A DNA stretch of 64,000 bases from Raineyella sp. LH-20 (lineage in GTDB: Bacteria; Actinomycetota; Actinomycetes; Propionibacteriales; Propionibacteriaceae), in the NCBI RefSeq assembly GCF_033110965.1, contig NZ_CP137003.1, positions 868,001-932,000 of the forward strand, in the 5' to 3' direction. Positions 42,280-51,271 of the stretch are shown piece by piece. Within the stretch, counting starts at the first letter, position 1. Each line of letters begins with the position of its first letter. The translations under genes and the position numbers were made by a program. The notes below the pieces were generated by a model. The model was given only the letters and a program-made list of their open reading frames with translations. It made no database searches and had not been told where the DNA came from.

Positions 42280-44673
42280 GTGTCCACGACCAAGATCGAC
42301 CAGCGATCCGTCCCCACGGCCCTCGGCCAGCTCACCGACCTCGACCTCGAGATCAGTGGCATGACCTGTGCCTCCTGTGCCAACCGGATCGAGCGGAAGC
42401 TCAACAAACTGGACGGTGTCACGGCGTCGGTGAACTACGCCACCGAGAAGGCGCACGTCAGTGTCCCGGACGGGTACGACCCGCAACGGCTGCTGGACAC
42501 CGTCGCCGAGGCGGGCTACTCCGCCGCCCTTCCCCGCGTCGCGCCGCCCCGACCGGCTGCCGACGGGCGGACCGACGCGGGCCCGGGTGGGGCAGCCGGC
42601 ACCGACACCCCGGACCGCCAGGAACTCGAGCTCCGGGCCCTGCGCCAGCGGTTGATCGGCAGCGCCGTGCTGTCGGTGCCGGTGATCCTGATGGCGATGG
42701 TGCCGGCGCTGCAGGTCGACAACTGGCAGTGGCTGTCGCTGACCCTGGCCTCGCCGGTGATCGTCTGGGCGGCCTGGCCCTTCCACCGGGCGGCGTGGAC
42801 CAACCTGCGCCACGGCGCCGCGACGATGGACACCCTGGTCTCGATGGGGACCGGCGCGGCGTACCTGTGGTCGCTCTACGCCCTGTTCTTCGGTGCGGCC
42901 GGGATGCCCGGGATGAAGCATCCGTTCGAGCTGACCGTCGGGTCGAGCGACGGGGCGGCCAACATCTACCTCGAGGTCGCCTCGGGCGTGGTGATGTTCA
43001 TCCTGCTGGGACGCTACTTCGAGAAGCGGTCCAAGCGGCGTGCCGGGGCGGCGCTGCGGGCCCTGCTGGAGCTCGGCGCGAAGGACGTCGCCGTGCTCCG
43101 CGACGGCGTCGAGGCGCGGATCCCGGTCGAGGACCTGCGGGTCGGCGACGCGTTCGTCGTACGCCCCGGGGAGAAGATCGCCACCGACGGTGTCGTGGTG
43201 TCCGGCACCTCCGCGGTCGATGCCTCGATGCTCACCGGTGAATCGGTGCCGGTCGAGGTCGGACCGGACGACGCGGTCACCGGCGCGACCGTCAATGCCG
43301 GCGGGCGACTGGTGGTCCGCGCCACCCGGATCGGTGCCGACACCCAGCTCGCCCGGATGGCGAAGCTGGTCGAGGAGGCCCAGTCCGGCAAGGCCGAGAT
43401 CCAGCGCCTGGCCGACCGGGTGTCGGGGGTCTTCGTGCCGATCGTCATCGCGGTGGCGCTGGTGACGCTGGTGACCTGGATCGTCCTGGGCCATCCGCTG
43501 ACCGCCGCGTTCACGGCCGCGGTGGCGGTGCTGATCGTGGCCTGCCCGTGCGCCCTGGGCCTGGCCACCCCGACCGCCCTGCTCGTCGGGACCGGCCGCG
43601 GCGCCCAGCTCGGCATCCTGATCAAGGGACCCGAGGTGCTCGAGTCGACCCGCCGGGTCGACACCATCGTGCTGGACAAGACCGGCACGGTGACCACTGG
43701 CACGATGACACTGATGGAGACGTACGCCGCCGACGGTCTCGGTGCCGATGCCCCCGGGGCGGCCGACACGACCGATGCCACAGCGCCGGACCGCGCCACC
43801 GGCGGCGCTGCGACGGCCGAGCTGCTGCGCCTCGGCGGCGCAGTCGAAGCTGCCTCCGAGCACCCGATCGCCCGGGCGATCGCCCGCGGCGCCGAGGAGC
43901 GGGTCGGTACCCTGCCGGTGGTCGAGGACTTCGCCAACCTGGCGGGCCGGGGAGTCCGTGGCACGGTCGAGGGACGTACGGTCCTCGTCGGCCGCACCAC
44001 CCTGCTGGCCGAGCACGGGATCACCCTGCCGCCCGAGCTGGAGCGGGTGAAGGCGAAGGCCGAGGCCGAGGGGCGTACGGCCGTGGTGGTCGCCTGGGAC
44101 GGGGCCGCCCGGGGGATCCTCACCGCGGCGGACGCCGTCCGACCGACCAGCCCGGAGGCGATCACCCGGCTCCGGGCACTGGGACTCACCCCGGTGTTGC
44201 TGACCGGCGACAACCGGACGGTCGCCGAACGCGTCGCCGCCGAGGTCGGCATCGACCGGGTGATCGCCGAAGTGCTGCCGCAGGACAAGGTCCGGGTGGT
44301 CACGGAGCTGCAGGCCGAGGGCCGGGTGGTGGCGATGGTCGGCGACGGCGTGAACGACGCCCCGGCGCTGGCCGCCGCCGATCTGGGCCTGGCGATGGGC
44401 ACCGGCACCGATGTCGCGATCGAGGCCGCCGACCTTACTCTCGTCCGCGGCGACCTGCGCGCCGCCGCGGACGCGATCCGGCTGTCGCGGCGTACGCTCG
44501 CGACGATCAAGGGCAACCTGTTCTGGGCCTTCGCCTACAACGTGTGCGCCATCCCGTTGGCCGCCCTCGGCCTGCTCAACCCGATGATCGCCGGGGCGGC
44601 GATGGCCTTCTCGAGCGTGTTCGTGGTGAGCAACAGCCTGCGGCTGCGCGGTTTCCGGTCGGCGATCCGCTGA
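42280..44673 (+). CDS. copA: Copper-exporting P1B-type ATPase CopA
   Basis: 797 residues. One N-terminal HMA domain with GMTCASC, then eight predicted membrane helices. The ion-binding CPC is in [10 protein letters not shown] near residue 421, the phosphorylated aspartate in DKTGTVTTG near 465, and the hinge GDGVNDAP near 688. The last helices carry YN ([12 protein letters not shown]) and MAFSS, the Cu(I) P1B-1 signature. GTG start with AGGAG upstream. It pumps Cu(I) out of the cytoplasm using ATP. Confidence 0.95.
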   Translation: MSTTKIDQRSVPTALGQLTDLDLEISGMTCASCANRIERKLNKLDGVTASVNYATEKAHVSVPDGYDPQRLLDTVAEAGYSAALPRVAPPRPAADGRTDAGPGGAAGTDTPDRQELELRALRQRLIGSAVLSVPVILMAMVPALQVDNWQWLSLTLASPVIVWAAWPFHRAAWTNLRHGAATMDTLVSMGTGAAYLWSLYALFFGAAGMPGMKHPFELTVGSSDGAANIYLEVASGVVMFILLGRYFEKRSKRRAGAALRALLELGAKDVAVLRDGVEARIPVEDLRVGDAFVVRPGEKIATDGVVVSGTSAVDASMLTGESVPVEVGPDDAVTGATVNAGGRLVVRATRIGADTQLARMAKLVEEAQSGKAEIQRLADRVSGVFVPIVIAVALVTLVTWIVLGHPLTAAFTAAVAVLIVACPCALGLATPTALLVGTGRGAQLGILIKGPEVLESTRRVDTIVLDKTGTVTTGTMTLMETYAADGLGADAPGAADTTDATAPDRATGGAATAELLRLGGAVEAASEHPIARAIARGAEERVGTLPVVEDFANLAGRGVRGTVEGRTVLVGRTTLLAEHGITLPPELERVKAKAEAEGRTAVVVAWDGAARGILTAADAVRPTSPEAITRLRALGLTPVLLTGDNRTVAERVAAEVGIDRVIAEVLPQDKVRVVTELQAEGRVVAMVGDGVNDAPALAAADLGLAMGTGTDVAIEAADLTLVRGDLRAAADAIRLSRRTLATIKGNLFWAFAYNVCAIPLAALGLLNPMIAGAAMAFSSVFVVSNSLRLRGFRSAIR

Positions 44674-44676
44674 GTG

Positions 44677-44692
44677 CGTTCCCGCGGGAACG
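44677..44692. repeat. 16-bp palindrome CGTTCCCGCGGGAACG between convergent copA and DUF808 genes
   Basis: Perfect 16-bp palindrome in the 22-bp gap. It could act as a bidirectional hairpin, but the identical 16-mer also occurs inside two unrelated genes (49157-49172 and 56725-56740), which points to a recurrent chromosomal motif. Confidence 0.85.
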
Positions 44693-44695
44693 TCC

Positions 44696-45787
44696 TCAGT
44701 GGTCGACCTCCGGCTGCGGGTCGCCCTCGCGACCCGAGGCGCCCCCCTCACCCGTGGCCTCATTGGCGGCACCCTCATGCACATCGTGGCGGCGGAACGG
44801 CAGCACGTGGGCGACCCCGGCGAGCACGCCGCCGATCACGATGGCGACCACCGCCGAGCCGAGGGTGTCGATCAGCCAGGCCAGCAGGCCACCGATCCCG
44901 GGCACGTGATGCGCCGGAGCCGACAGGTGGTGCAGCAGGTCGGCGGGGGCGTGCCAGCCCAGCGTGTTCGCCCCGGTGATCAGGATGTGCCCGCCGACCC
45001 ACAGCATGGCGGCGATGCCGACGGTCGACAGGACCGACAGCACCGTGGGCATGGCGGCGACCAGCACCCTGCCGACGCGCCGGGCGACCGGCCGGTCGCG
45101 ACCGCTCAGCACCAGACCGATGTCGTCCATCTTCACGATCAGGGCGACCACGCCGTACACCAACGCCGTCAGCGCCAGCGCCACCAGGATGAGGGTGAGC
45201 GTCTTGGGCAGCAGCGGCATCACGGCGTCCCGGCCGGCGTTCACCGAGGCCAGCGAGATCACCATGATCTCGGCGGAGAGGATGAAGTCGGTCCGCACCG
45301 CGCCGTTGACGAGGGTCCGCTCGGATGCCGCGCCCTGCTCGACGACCGGACCGTCATGCTCGCCCGGCGCCTCCCGCTGGCCATGCTCGGCTACCGTGGC
45401 CTGTCCGGCCCGTTCGGCCTGTCCGCCGCGGTCGCCACGCCCACGCTGCCCCGCTCGCCTGCGCCCGCTGCGGATCGCGTCCAACAGCTTCTCCGCCCCC
45501 TCGAAGGACAGGTAGAGGCCGCCCAGCATCAGCAGTGGGGTGAGCACCACCGGCAGGAAGTGATCCAGGACGAGCAGGACGGCGATCAGGATCGCCTTGT
45601 TGACCAGCGAACCCCGAGCGATCCGCCAGATGACGGGCAACTCGCGACTCGGGTGGATCCCTGTCACGTACTGCGGCGTCACTGCGGCGTCGTCGACCAC
45701 CACCCCGACGGCCTTCGTGCTGGTCGCGCTGGCGGCCTTCGCGATCATCGCCACGTCGTCGAGCAGGGCGGCGAGTCCACCGGCCAT
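44696..45787 (-). CDS. DUF808 (YedI-like) inner-membrane protein
   Basis: 363 residues. N-terminal ALLDDVAMIAKAASATSTKAVGVVVDDAAVTPQYVTG is the hallmark of DUF808, followed by membrane helices (NKAILIAVLLVLDHFLPVVLTPLLMLGG and several in the C-terminal half). A hydrophilic Arg/Gly/Glu-rich insertion of about 50 residues after LLDAIRSG is not typical. Function unknown in the family. Start has GGGAGGA upstream. Confidence 0.88.
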   Translation of the reverse strand: MAGGLAALLDDVAMIAKAASATSTKAVGVVVDDAAVTPQYVTGIHPSRELPVIWRIARGSLVNKAILIAVLLVLDHFLPVVLTPLLMLGGLYLSFEGAEKLLDAIRSGRRRAGQRGRGDRGGQAERAGQATVAEHGQREAPGEHDGPVVEQGAASERTLVNGAVRTDFILSAEIMVISLASVNAGRDAVMPLLPKTLTLILVALALTALVYGVVALIVKMDDIGLVLSGRDRPVARRVGRVLVAAMPTVLSVLSTVGIAAMLWVGGHILITGANTLGWHAPADLLHHLSAPAHHVPGIGGLLAWLIDTLGSAVVAIVIGGVLAGVAHVLPFRRHDVHEGAANEATGEGGASGREGDPQPEVDH

Positions 45788-45817
45788 GGGATCCTCCCGG
45801 AGTACGGTCCGTCGTGT

Positions 45818-45847
45818 CCGTGCGTACGAGCGGTGACGTACGCACGG
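45818..45847. promoter_or_regulatory. 10-bp perfect inverted repeat upstream of the DUF808 gene
   Basis: CCGTGCGTAC and GTACGCACGG arms around a 10-base loop, 31-60 bp upstream of the DUF808 start. Could be an operator or a leader hairpin. Confidence 0.5.
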
Positions 45848-46001
45848 CGGGCGTGCGTCGCTGCTCGCGCCGCTCGGCGTCCCGTCGTGACGTACGCCGT
45901 TGCTGCGCAGCTGACGCGACCGCACGCCCGGCAGTGAAACTAGCAGGATGATGTGACATCCGCGGTGCGGTCCGTCCCGGCGGCCGCCGAGAGGAGACGA
46001 C

Positions 46002-46679
46002 GTGAGCACGACCCAGCCGAGCGCGCAACAGCCGAACGCGACACGCCCGTTCCATCGATTGGTGCTGGTCAGGCTGGCCGCGTGCGCGGTCCTGGGGCTG
46101 CTCGCCGGGGTGACAGTGCTGCTGACCTGGCGCCCGGAGGCCGCGGCGGTGTCCGGCTGGATCGTCACCGCCGGCGTCTACTGCGCCTGGACCTGGGCGA
46201 GTGTCGCCCGGATGGACGGGGCGGCGACCCGCGCCCATGCCACCGAGGAGGACACCGGCCGGCGGCCCACCGACGTCATCCTGCTGGTCGCGTCGGGCGC
46301 CAGTCTGGTCGGCGTCGGCGTCCTGCTGGCGGCAGCCTCCCAGAAGGGCACCGCGGCGATCGTCGAGACCGGACTCGGCGTGCTCTGCGTGGCCTCGTCC
46401 TGGGTGCTGGTGCACGTCCTGTTCACCATGCGCTACGCCCGGCTCTACTACGACGGCAACGGCGGCGTCGACTTCAACCAGGAACAGGACCCGGACTACC
46501 AGGACTTCGCCTACCTGGCCTTCACCCTCGGGATGACCTATCAGGTCAGCGACACCGCCCTGACCAGCACGGCGATCCGCCGGACCGTGCTGCAGCACAC
46601 GCTGATCAGCTACTTGCTCGGCGCGGTGATCCTGGCCTCGACGGTCAACCTCGTCGCGTCGATCGCCTCGAGTCTGTGA
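46002..46679 (+). CDS. DUF1345 membrane protein
   Basis: 225 residues, about five membrane helices, with the conserved YYDGNGGVDFNQEQDPDYQDFAYLAFTLGMTYQVSDTAL segment of DUF1345. GTG start preceded by GAGGAGA. Function unknown; stands alone between the DUF808 gene and a broken dedA. Confidence 0.9.
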   Translation: MSTTQPSAQQPNATRPFHRLVLVRLAACAVLGLLAGVTVLLTWRPEAAAVSGWIVTAGVYCAWTWASVARMDGAATRAHATEEDTGRRPTDVILLVASGASLVGVGVLLAAASQKGTAAIVETGLGVLCVASSWVLVHVLFTMRYARLYYDGNGGVDFNQEQDPDYQDFAYLAFTLGMTYQVSDTALTSTAIRRTVLQHTLISYLLGAVILASTVNLVASIASSL

Positions 46680-46813
46680 AGCGTACGCTGCCCGACAGAC
46701 CCCGGATCGTCGCCGCTCGACCCACATATCTGCGGACCTGGCCGACCCGGACCATCCGATGACACGCCCACCGCGGCATCCGACGACGTGCCCGCCCGCG
46801 GGCATCCGGGGTG

Positions 46814-47295
46814 CTACTCGGAGCCCTCGCTCCTTCCCTTCGCCGACTCGGCGAAGCGGGCAGCCGCGTACGCCTCGACCCGCCGATCGAAGGACCGGCC
46901 GACCACCCGCCCGAGCACCACACCGATGAGCAGCAGCACCAGGAGCAGCACCCAGCTGGCGTCCTTGAGATAGCGGTCCGCGGCGGCGCCGGCCAGATGG
47001 ACGACGAGGGCGATCCCGCCCGCCCAGCAGGCCGCGCCGGCCGCGTTCGCCACCAGGAACCGGGGGTAGGACAGCCGCAGGGTGCCCGCCAGCGGGCCGG
47101 CGAACATCCGCAGCAGGGCGACGAACCGTCCGACGAAGACCGTCCCGGTGCCGGCCGGGTGCTCATCAGCGATCCGGTGATCAGAGCTGTCTCCCCGGGC
47201 ACCGGCACGCCGATGCTCTCCACGCCGACCAACACGCCGATGACGACGTAGACCGCCAGCGGCGGGATGGACTGCAGGAAGGTGAGGAAGGTCAT
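46814..47295 (-). pseudogene. DedA-family membrane protein gene, internally deleted and frameshifted
   Basis: The first ~45 codons (MTFLTFLQSIPPLAVYVVIG ... VPVPGETALITGSLM) are in one frame. The conserved C-terminal half (TVFVGRFVALLRMFAGPLAG ... RFLVANAAGAACWAGG) continues in another frame to a stop at 46814. The change occurs around 47150-47165. The usual middle stretch of about 50-60 residues is also missing, so an internal deletion that broke the frame is the simplest reading. Intact DedA proteins are about 200-220 residues and support membrane homeostasis. A sequencing error alone would not explain the missing middle. Confidence 0.75.
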
Positions 47296-47532
47296 GGCGT
47301 CCAGGGTCGGGGCATCGTGGGCGGGGAGACACCCGACCGTAGCCCGATGTCACTGAGAGTCCGCCGAGTCGGGGCGACCCGGCGCCGGTGTCGGTGGCTC
47401 GGTGCTGCCGGCCCTGTGCCGGTGTCGATGTCAGTGCCGGTGTCGGTGGGCTCTGCAGGGATCCGCCGCCGTCCGGCCGCTCACCCGGCCGGAGGTCTGG
47501 CCTGCCCCGTGGTCGAATCCTACGATGAGGCG

Positions 47533-48078
47533 GTGGACACCACTCACCAGCCACCCCACACCACACCCTCCCGCCCCGACACGACCGACTGGACGGTGGT
47601 GATCGACGAGGGCTGCACGCAGTGCGGTTTCCACCCGATCCGACCCCTGGGCGACATCGCACCACGGCTCACCGCCTCGATCGCACGCTGGCAGTCGGTG
47701 CTGGAACGTACGGACGTCGCCGTACGCCCCGAGCCTGACGTCTGGTCGCCGCTGGAGTACGCCTGCCACGTCCTCGACGTCAGCCTGGTGTTCACCACCC
47801 GGGTCGAACAGATGCGCTCCGAGGACACCCCCACCTTCGTCGGATGGGACGGCGAGGCGGCTGCGATCGCGGAGGACTACAACGCTCGCGACCCGCGCTC
47901 GGTCGCCGCCGACTACGAGACCGCCACGCACCGTGCCGCGGAGTTCTTCGCCTCCCTGGAGGAGGACGCCTGGCAGCGCCCCGGCCTGCGGGCCGACGGC
48001 AAGCGGTTCACCATCGCCACGCTCGCCGACTACTGGCTGCACGAGATCCACCACCACCTGGCCGACGTCCAGGGCTGA
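47533..48078 (+). CDS. DinB-family protein
   Basis: 181 residues. The DinB four-helix bundle is recognised by WSPLEYACHVLDVSLVFTTRVEQM and the C-terminal metal-binding HEIHHHLADV. Start GTG at 47533 is preceded by GATGAGG; longer upstream frame is low-complexity. DinB/MDMPI proteins are thiol-dependent (mycothiol or bacillithiol) transferases; substrate unknown. Confidence 0.88.
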   Translation: MDTTHQPPHTTPSRPDTTDWTVVIDEGCTQCGFHPIRPLGDIAPRLTASIARWQSVLERTDVAVRPEPDVWSPLEYACHVLDVSLVFTTRVEQMRSEDTPTFVGWDGEAAAIAEDYNARDPRSVAADYETATHRAAEFFASLEEDAWQRPGLRADGKRFTIATLADYWLHEIHHHLADVQG

Positions 48079-48090
48079 CCCGCCCTGCCC

Positions 48091-49482
48091 TCATGCCGGG
48101 AGCGGACCCGGGCCCCCTCCGACGCCTCCGTCGACCCCACTGTCCACCCCACCGGCCGCGTACTCCGCCGACAGCATCCGGTAGGACCGGGTGGTGAACG
48201 CCAGCGCGGTCACCACCAGGCCGAGGGCCGCCGCCGCGATGAAGACCAGCGCGATGCCGCGGGCATCGCCAGCCCCGACCAACCATCCGAACGTACGCCG
48301 CCCCGGCTCGGAGGCCATGTACGGGATCAGCCCGTACTGCGCGATCGGGCCGATCAGGAAGGCGGTGAGCGGCGCGGCCGCCGACTCGACCGCCTGGGCG
48401 AACCCGAAGACCCGCCCCTGCACCGGGTACGGCACGACCCGCTGCAGCGTCGTCTGCTCGGCCGCCTCGATCACCGGGATGACGGCCATGTAGAGGATCA
48501 GGCCGACCGCCAGCAGCACGATCGACTCGCGGATCGCGAACACCAGGCCGATCAGGTAGATCACCACGTTGCCGAGCAACAGCAGTCGCAGCGGGGCCGG
48601 CCCGAGCCCCACCGCCGCCACCACCGCGCCGCCGAGGATGAAGCCGAAGCTCACCACTCCCCACAGCACGCCCCAGATCTCGACCGACACCAGGGTCAGA
48701 CCGTACGGGTCGAGCAGCGCCATGTAGACCCCGCCGATGAGGTTGTTGAACGTGGAGAAGACGATCAGCGCGATCAGCCCCGGGACGGCGATGACCGTAC
48801 GGGCCGCGGCGGCGATGTCGACCGGGTGCGGCACTCCTTCGGTGTGGCTGATCTCCGCCTCGGGGATGGCGATGGTCAGCAGGTGCACCAGGGACAGCAG
48901 CGACAGGGTGACCGCGATGACGATCGCCCACCCCATGCCGAGCAGGCCGACCGCCAGACCGCTGAACACGGAGGTGACCGCGAAGCTCAGCCCGTTGACG
49001 ATGCCCACCCGGCCGTTGCCCTTGGCCCGGTCGTCCGGCGGGACGAGCAGGGTGACCGTGGTGGTCAGGGCGATCTGGCGGGCGCTCTCGGCGATCGCCC
49101 CGAGGAGCACGAAGGCGACGAAGAGCCAGAACGGGAACGCGCCGATGGTCAGCAACCGTTCCCGCGGGAACGCCAGGAAGCAGACCAGCGACAGCCCGAA
49201 CGACGCCACGGTCAGCACCTGGGCGCCGACCATCACCTTCTTCTTACGATGCCGGTCCACCAGCATGCCGAACGGGACCGCCATCACCGCCAGCAGCAGC
49301 ATGTACGAGCCACCCATGATGGAGGTGGCCAGCACCGACCGGGTCTCCAGGTAGATCCAGAAGGTGGCCGCGAACCACAGGAAGCTCGTGGTGAGATTGG
49401 CGATGAAGGTGTTGGCCAGCAACAGGGTGAAGGCCCTGCTCGCCGGGGTCCTGTTCGCCGGGGCCCTGCTCGCGGACGCCAT
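48091..49482 (-). CDS. MFS transporter
   Basis: 463 residues with 12 predicted helices and the MFS loop motif FGMLVDRHRKKKVMVG between helices 2 and 3. The C-terminus is a Gly-rich tail. Similar to macrolide-efflux/MefA-type or enterobactin-exporter-like MFS proteins, but no substrate can be named. The 16-bp palindrome CGTTCCCGCGGGAACG lies inside the coding region at 49157-49172. It starts six bases after the aldo/keto reductase stop, so the two are not in the same order of transcription as an operon leader; this gene is upstream. Confidence 0.9.
   Translation of the reverse strand: MASASRAPANRTPASRAFTLLLANTFIANLTTSFLWFAATFWIYLETRSVLATSIMGGSYMLLLAVMAVPFGMLVDRHRKKKVMVGAQVLTVASFGLSLVCFLAFPRERLLTIGAFPFWLFVAFVLLGAIAESARQIALTTTVTLLVPPDDRAKGNGRVGIVNGLSFAVTSVFSGLAVGLLGMGWAIVIAVTLSLLSLVHLLTIAIPEAEISHTEGVPHPVDIAAAARTVIAVPGLIALIVFSTFNNLIGGVYMALLDPYGLTLVSVEIWGVLWGVVSFGFILGGAVVAAVGLGPAPLRLLLLGNVVIYLIGLVFAIRESIVLLAVGLILYMAVIPVIEAAEQTTLQRVVPYPVQGRVFGFAQAVESAAAPLTAFLIGPIAQYGLIPYMASEPGRRTFGWLVGAGDARGIALVFIAAAALGLVVTALAFTTRSYRMLSAEYAAGGVDSGVDGGVGGGPGPLPA
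49157..49172. repeat. 16-bp palindrome, second copy (inside the MFS gene)
   Basis: CGTTCCCGCGGGAACG, identical to copies at 44677-44692 and 56725-56740. Confidence 0.85.
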
Positions 49483-49488
49483 CGACGG

Positions 49489-50430
49489 TCAGGCGAACGG
49501 GGCCGACGCCTGGTCCAGGGCGTCGACCTGCTCGGGGCTGAGGGCGAGACCGGGCGCGGCCATCAGCGCCGGGAGCTGTTCGACGGTCCGGGCCGAGACG
49601 ATCGGGGCGGTGATCCCCTTGGCGAGCAGCCAGGCCAGCGCGACGGTGGCCGGGGCGGCGCCGTGCTGCCCGGCGACGGCCACCACGGCGTCGACCACGG
49701 CCAGGCCGTCGGCGGTCAGCCGGCCCTTGGCCGCGCCGGCCCGCGCCGCGCCGACCAGATCGGCCTCCGTACGGTACTTCCCGGAAAGGAAGCCCGAGGC
49801 CAGGGCGTAGTACGGGAAGACGGCCAGGCCGGCCTCGTCCGCGAGCGGGCGGAAGGCGGTCTCGTACGCGAGACGGCTGACCAGGTTGTACTCCGGCTGG
49901 ATCGCCACCGGGGCGGTGAGGCCCTCGGCCGCGGCGACGTCGAGCCAGCCGCGCATCCGCTCGGGAGTGAGGTTCGACATGCCGATGGCACGGATCCGGC
50001 CGTCCTTCACCAACCCGTCGAAGGTGGCGGCGATCTCCTCGATCGGGCGCTCCGGGTCGTCGTAGTGGGCGTAGTAGAGATCGATCCGGTCGGTCCGCAG
50101 CCGGCGCAGCGAGTCGTCGACCGCGGCCCGTACGTTGTCAGGGGCCAGGCCCTTGCGGGTGGCCAGGGCGCCGACCTTGGTGGCGATGACCAGACCGTCG
50201 CGGTTGCCACGGGCCGCCATCCAGTCCCCGAGGATCGTCTCGGACTCGCCGCCCTGGTTGCCCGGCACCCAGGCGGAGTAGGAGTCGGCGGTGTCGACGA
50301 AGTTGCCGCCGCCGGCCACGAACGCGTCGAGGACCGCCTCGGATCCGTCGCGGTCGGACGTCCACCCGAAGGTGTTGCCACCCAGGTTGAGGGGGAAGAT
50401 CTCGGTGTCGAGCGAGGGGATGCGTGCCAT
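49489..50430 (-). CDS. Aldo/keto reductase
   Basis: 313 residues, TIM-barrel NADPH-dependent reductase. The catalytic tetrad is visible as Asp/Tyr in FVDTADSYSAW, Lys in ATKVG and His in YYAHYDDP. The C-terminal cofactor site is IVSARTVEQLPALMAA. Related to the YghZ/Gfo-type oxidoreductases acting on aldehydes and keto-sugars; natural substrate unknown. It starts at 50430 and is followed six bases later by no other minus-strand gene start except the convergent boundary at 49482, where the MFS start lies. Confidence 0.92.
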   Translation of the reverse strand: MARIPSLDTEIFPLNLGGNTFGWTSDRDGSEAVLDAFVAGGGNFVDTADSYSAWVPGNQGGESETILGDWMAARGNRDGLVIATKVGALATRKGLAPDNVRAAVDDSLRRLRTDRIDLYYAHYDDPERPIEEIAATFDGLVKDGRIRAIGMSNLTPERMRGWLDVAAAEGLTAPVAIQPEYNLVSRLAYETAFRPLADEAGLAVFPYYALASGFLSGKYRTEADLVGAARAGAAKGRLTADGLAVVDAVVAVAGQHGAAPATVALAWLLAKGITAPIVSARTVEQLPALMAAPGLALSPEQVDALDQASAPFA

Positions 50431-50541
50431 GGCCCCACCCTGCCACGCATGTTTCGCCTTCAAGCAGCGGGGTGGTCCCGCGCGGGGGGCGACACGGACC
50501 GGTCCGGAGCGGCACACTGGGAGTCAGAGTGAGGGGGCACG

Positions 50542-51171
50542 ATGATCGAGTTCACCTGGACGGACACCGTGGCCGAGTCCCACCTGTGGGCACGGGAGCT
50601 CCGATCGTTCGCCGAGATCGCCACCACCCTGGACGATCTCGCCGCACGCCGCGACGAGCTGGTGCCGCGCACCTTGCCCGCCGGCGTCTTTCCCGTCGGC
50701 ACCACCGACCTCGACCTGCTCGACCAGGTGCTGAGGGCGCGACCGCCGCAGGTCCTGATCGCCGACGTGCTGTTGGAGCCGCTCACCGAGATCGAGGCGC
50801 GCTGTGCCCGACTCGTGTTCGACGATCCCGGACAGGTCGCCGAATGGGACCGCGAGCAGCCCGTCGTGGCGCTCAGTGCACCGGTGGTCCGCGACGGCGA
50901 GGTGCTGGACACGGTCGGCTTCACCGCGGACTGCCTCGACGTGCAGCAGCAGGAATGGGACGAACTACGGGAGGGCTGGCTGCCACGACTGGCCGACGCC
51001 GGCTGGCAGCCGTGCAGCACGGCGTTCCTCACCGCCGCGATGACCGGCTTCCTCGACGTCTACCAACGCCAGTCGGCACCCCGGATCCGCGACGTCGTGC
51101 TGGTCGAGCCGCTGAGCCCGCACCCGGTGGTCCGGTCGGCCCTGGAGGACCTCCGCCCCGTCCGTCGCTGA
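50542..51171 (+). CDS. Hypothetical protein
   Basis: 209 residues, no family recognised. Hydrophilic, with no signal peptide or membrane segment. Visible features: an N-terminal EFTWTDTVAESHLWARELRSF, two buried-looking beta segments (PQVLIADVLLEPLT, PVVALSAPVVRDG) and a Trp-rich patch (EWDELREGWLPRLADAGWQP). GAGGGG lies before the ATG. It runs in the same direction as the ABC-F gene that begins 100 bp later, but a promoter-like -10 between them suggests separate control. Confidence 0.75.
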   Translation: MIEFTWTDTVAESHLWARELRSFAEIATTLDDLAARRDELVPRTLPAGVFPVGTTDLDLLDQVLRARPPQVLIADVLLEPLTEIEARCARLVFDDPGQVAEWDREQPVVALSAPVVRDGEVLDTVGFTADCLDVQQQEWDELREGWLPRLADAGWQPCSTAFLTAAMTGFLDVYQRQSAPRIRDVVLVEPLSPHPVVRSALEDLRPVRR

Positions 51172-51181
51172 CCAATGGTGG

Positions 51182-51266
51182 TAGCATCGCGGCGTGCTGT
51201 CCTGAGGATCGAGTCCGTCCCGCGCCCGAGGCCCTGCCCGGCGGGAATCTCCTCACGCCCTCAGGA
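51182..51266 (+). promoter_or_regulatory. Possible attenuator leader of the ABC-F gene, with leaderless three-codon uORF
   Basis: A -10-like TAGCAT (51182-51187) is followed six bases later by GTG CTG TCC TGA (51194-51205), a potential leaderless fMet-Leu-Ser uORF. Its stop lies in the left arm of an 8-bp inverted repeat (TCCTGAGG 51200-51207; CCTCAGGA 51259-51266) whose right arm sits just before the ABC-F start. No good -35 is present. Confidence 0.4.
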
Positions 51267-51271
51267 TCCCG

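Noticed and set aside
46645-47295. A full-length protein reading through the dedA remnant in one frame
   Set aside because: After about 45 residues this frame becomes Arg/Pro/Ser-rich and loses all DedA features, which continue in another frame.
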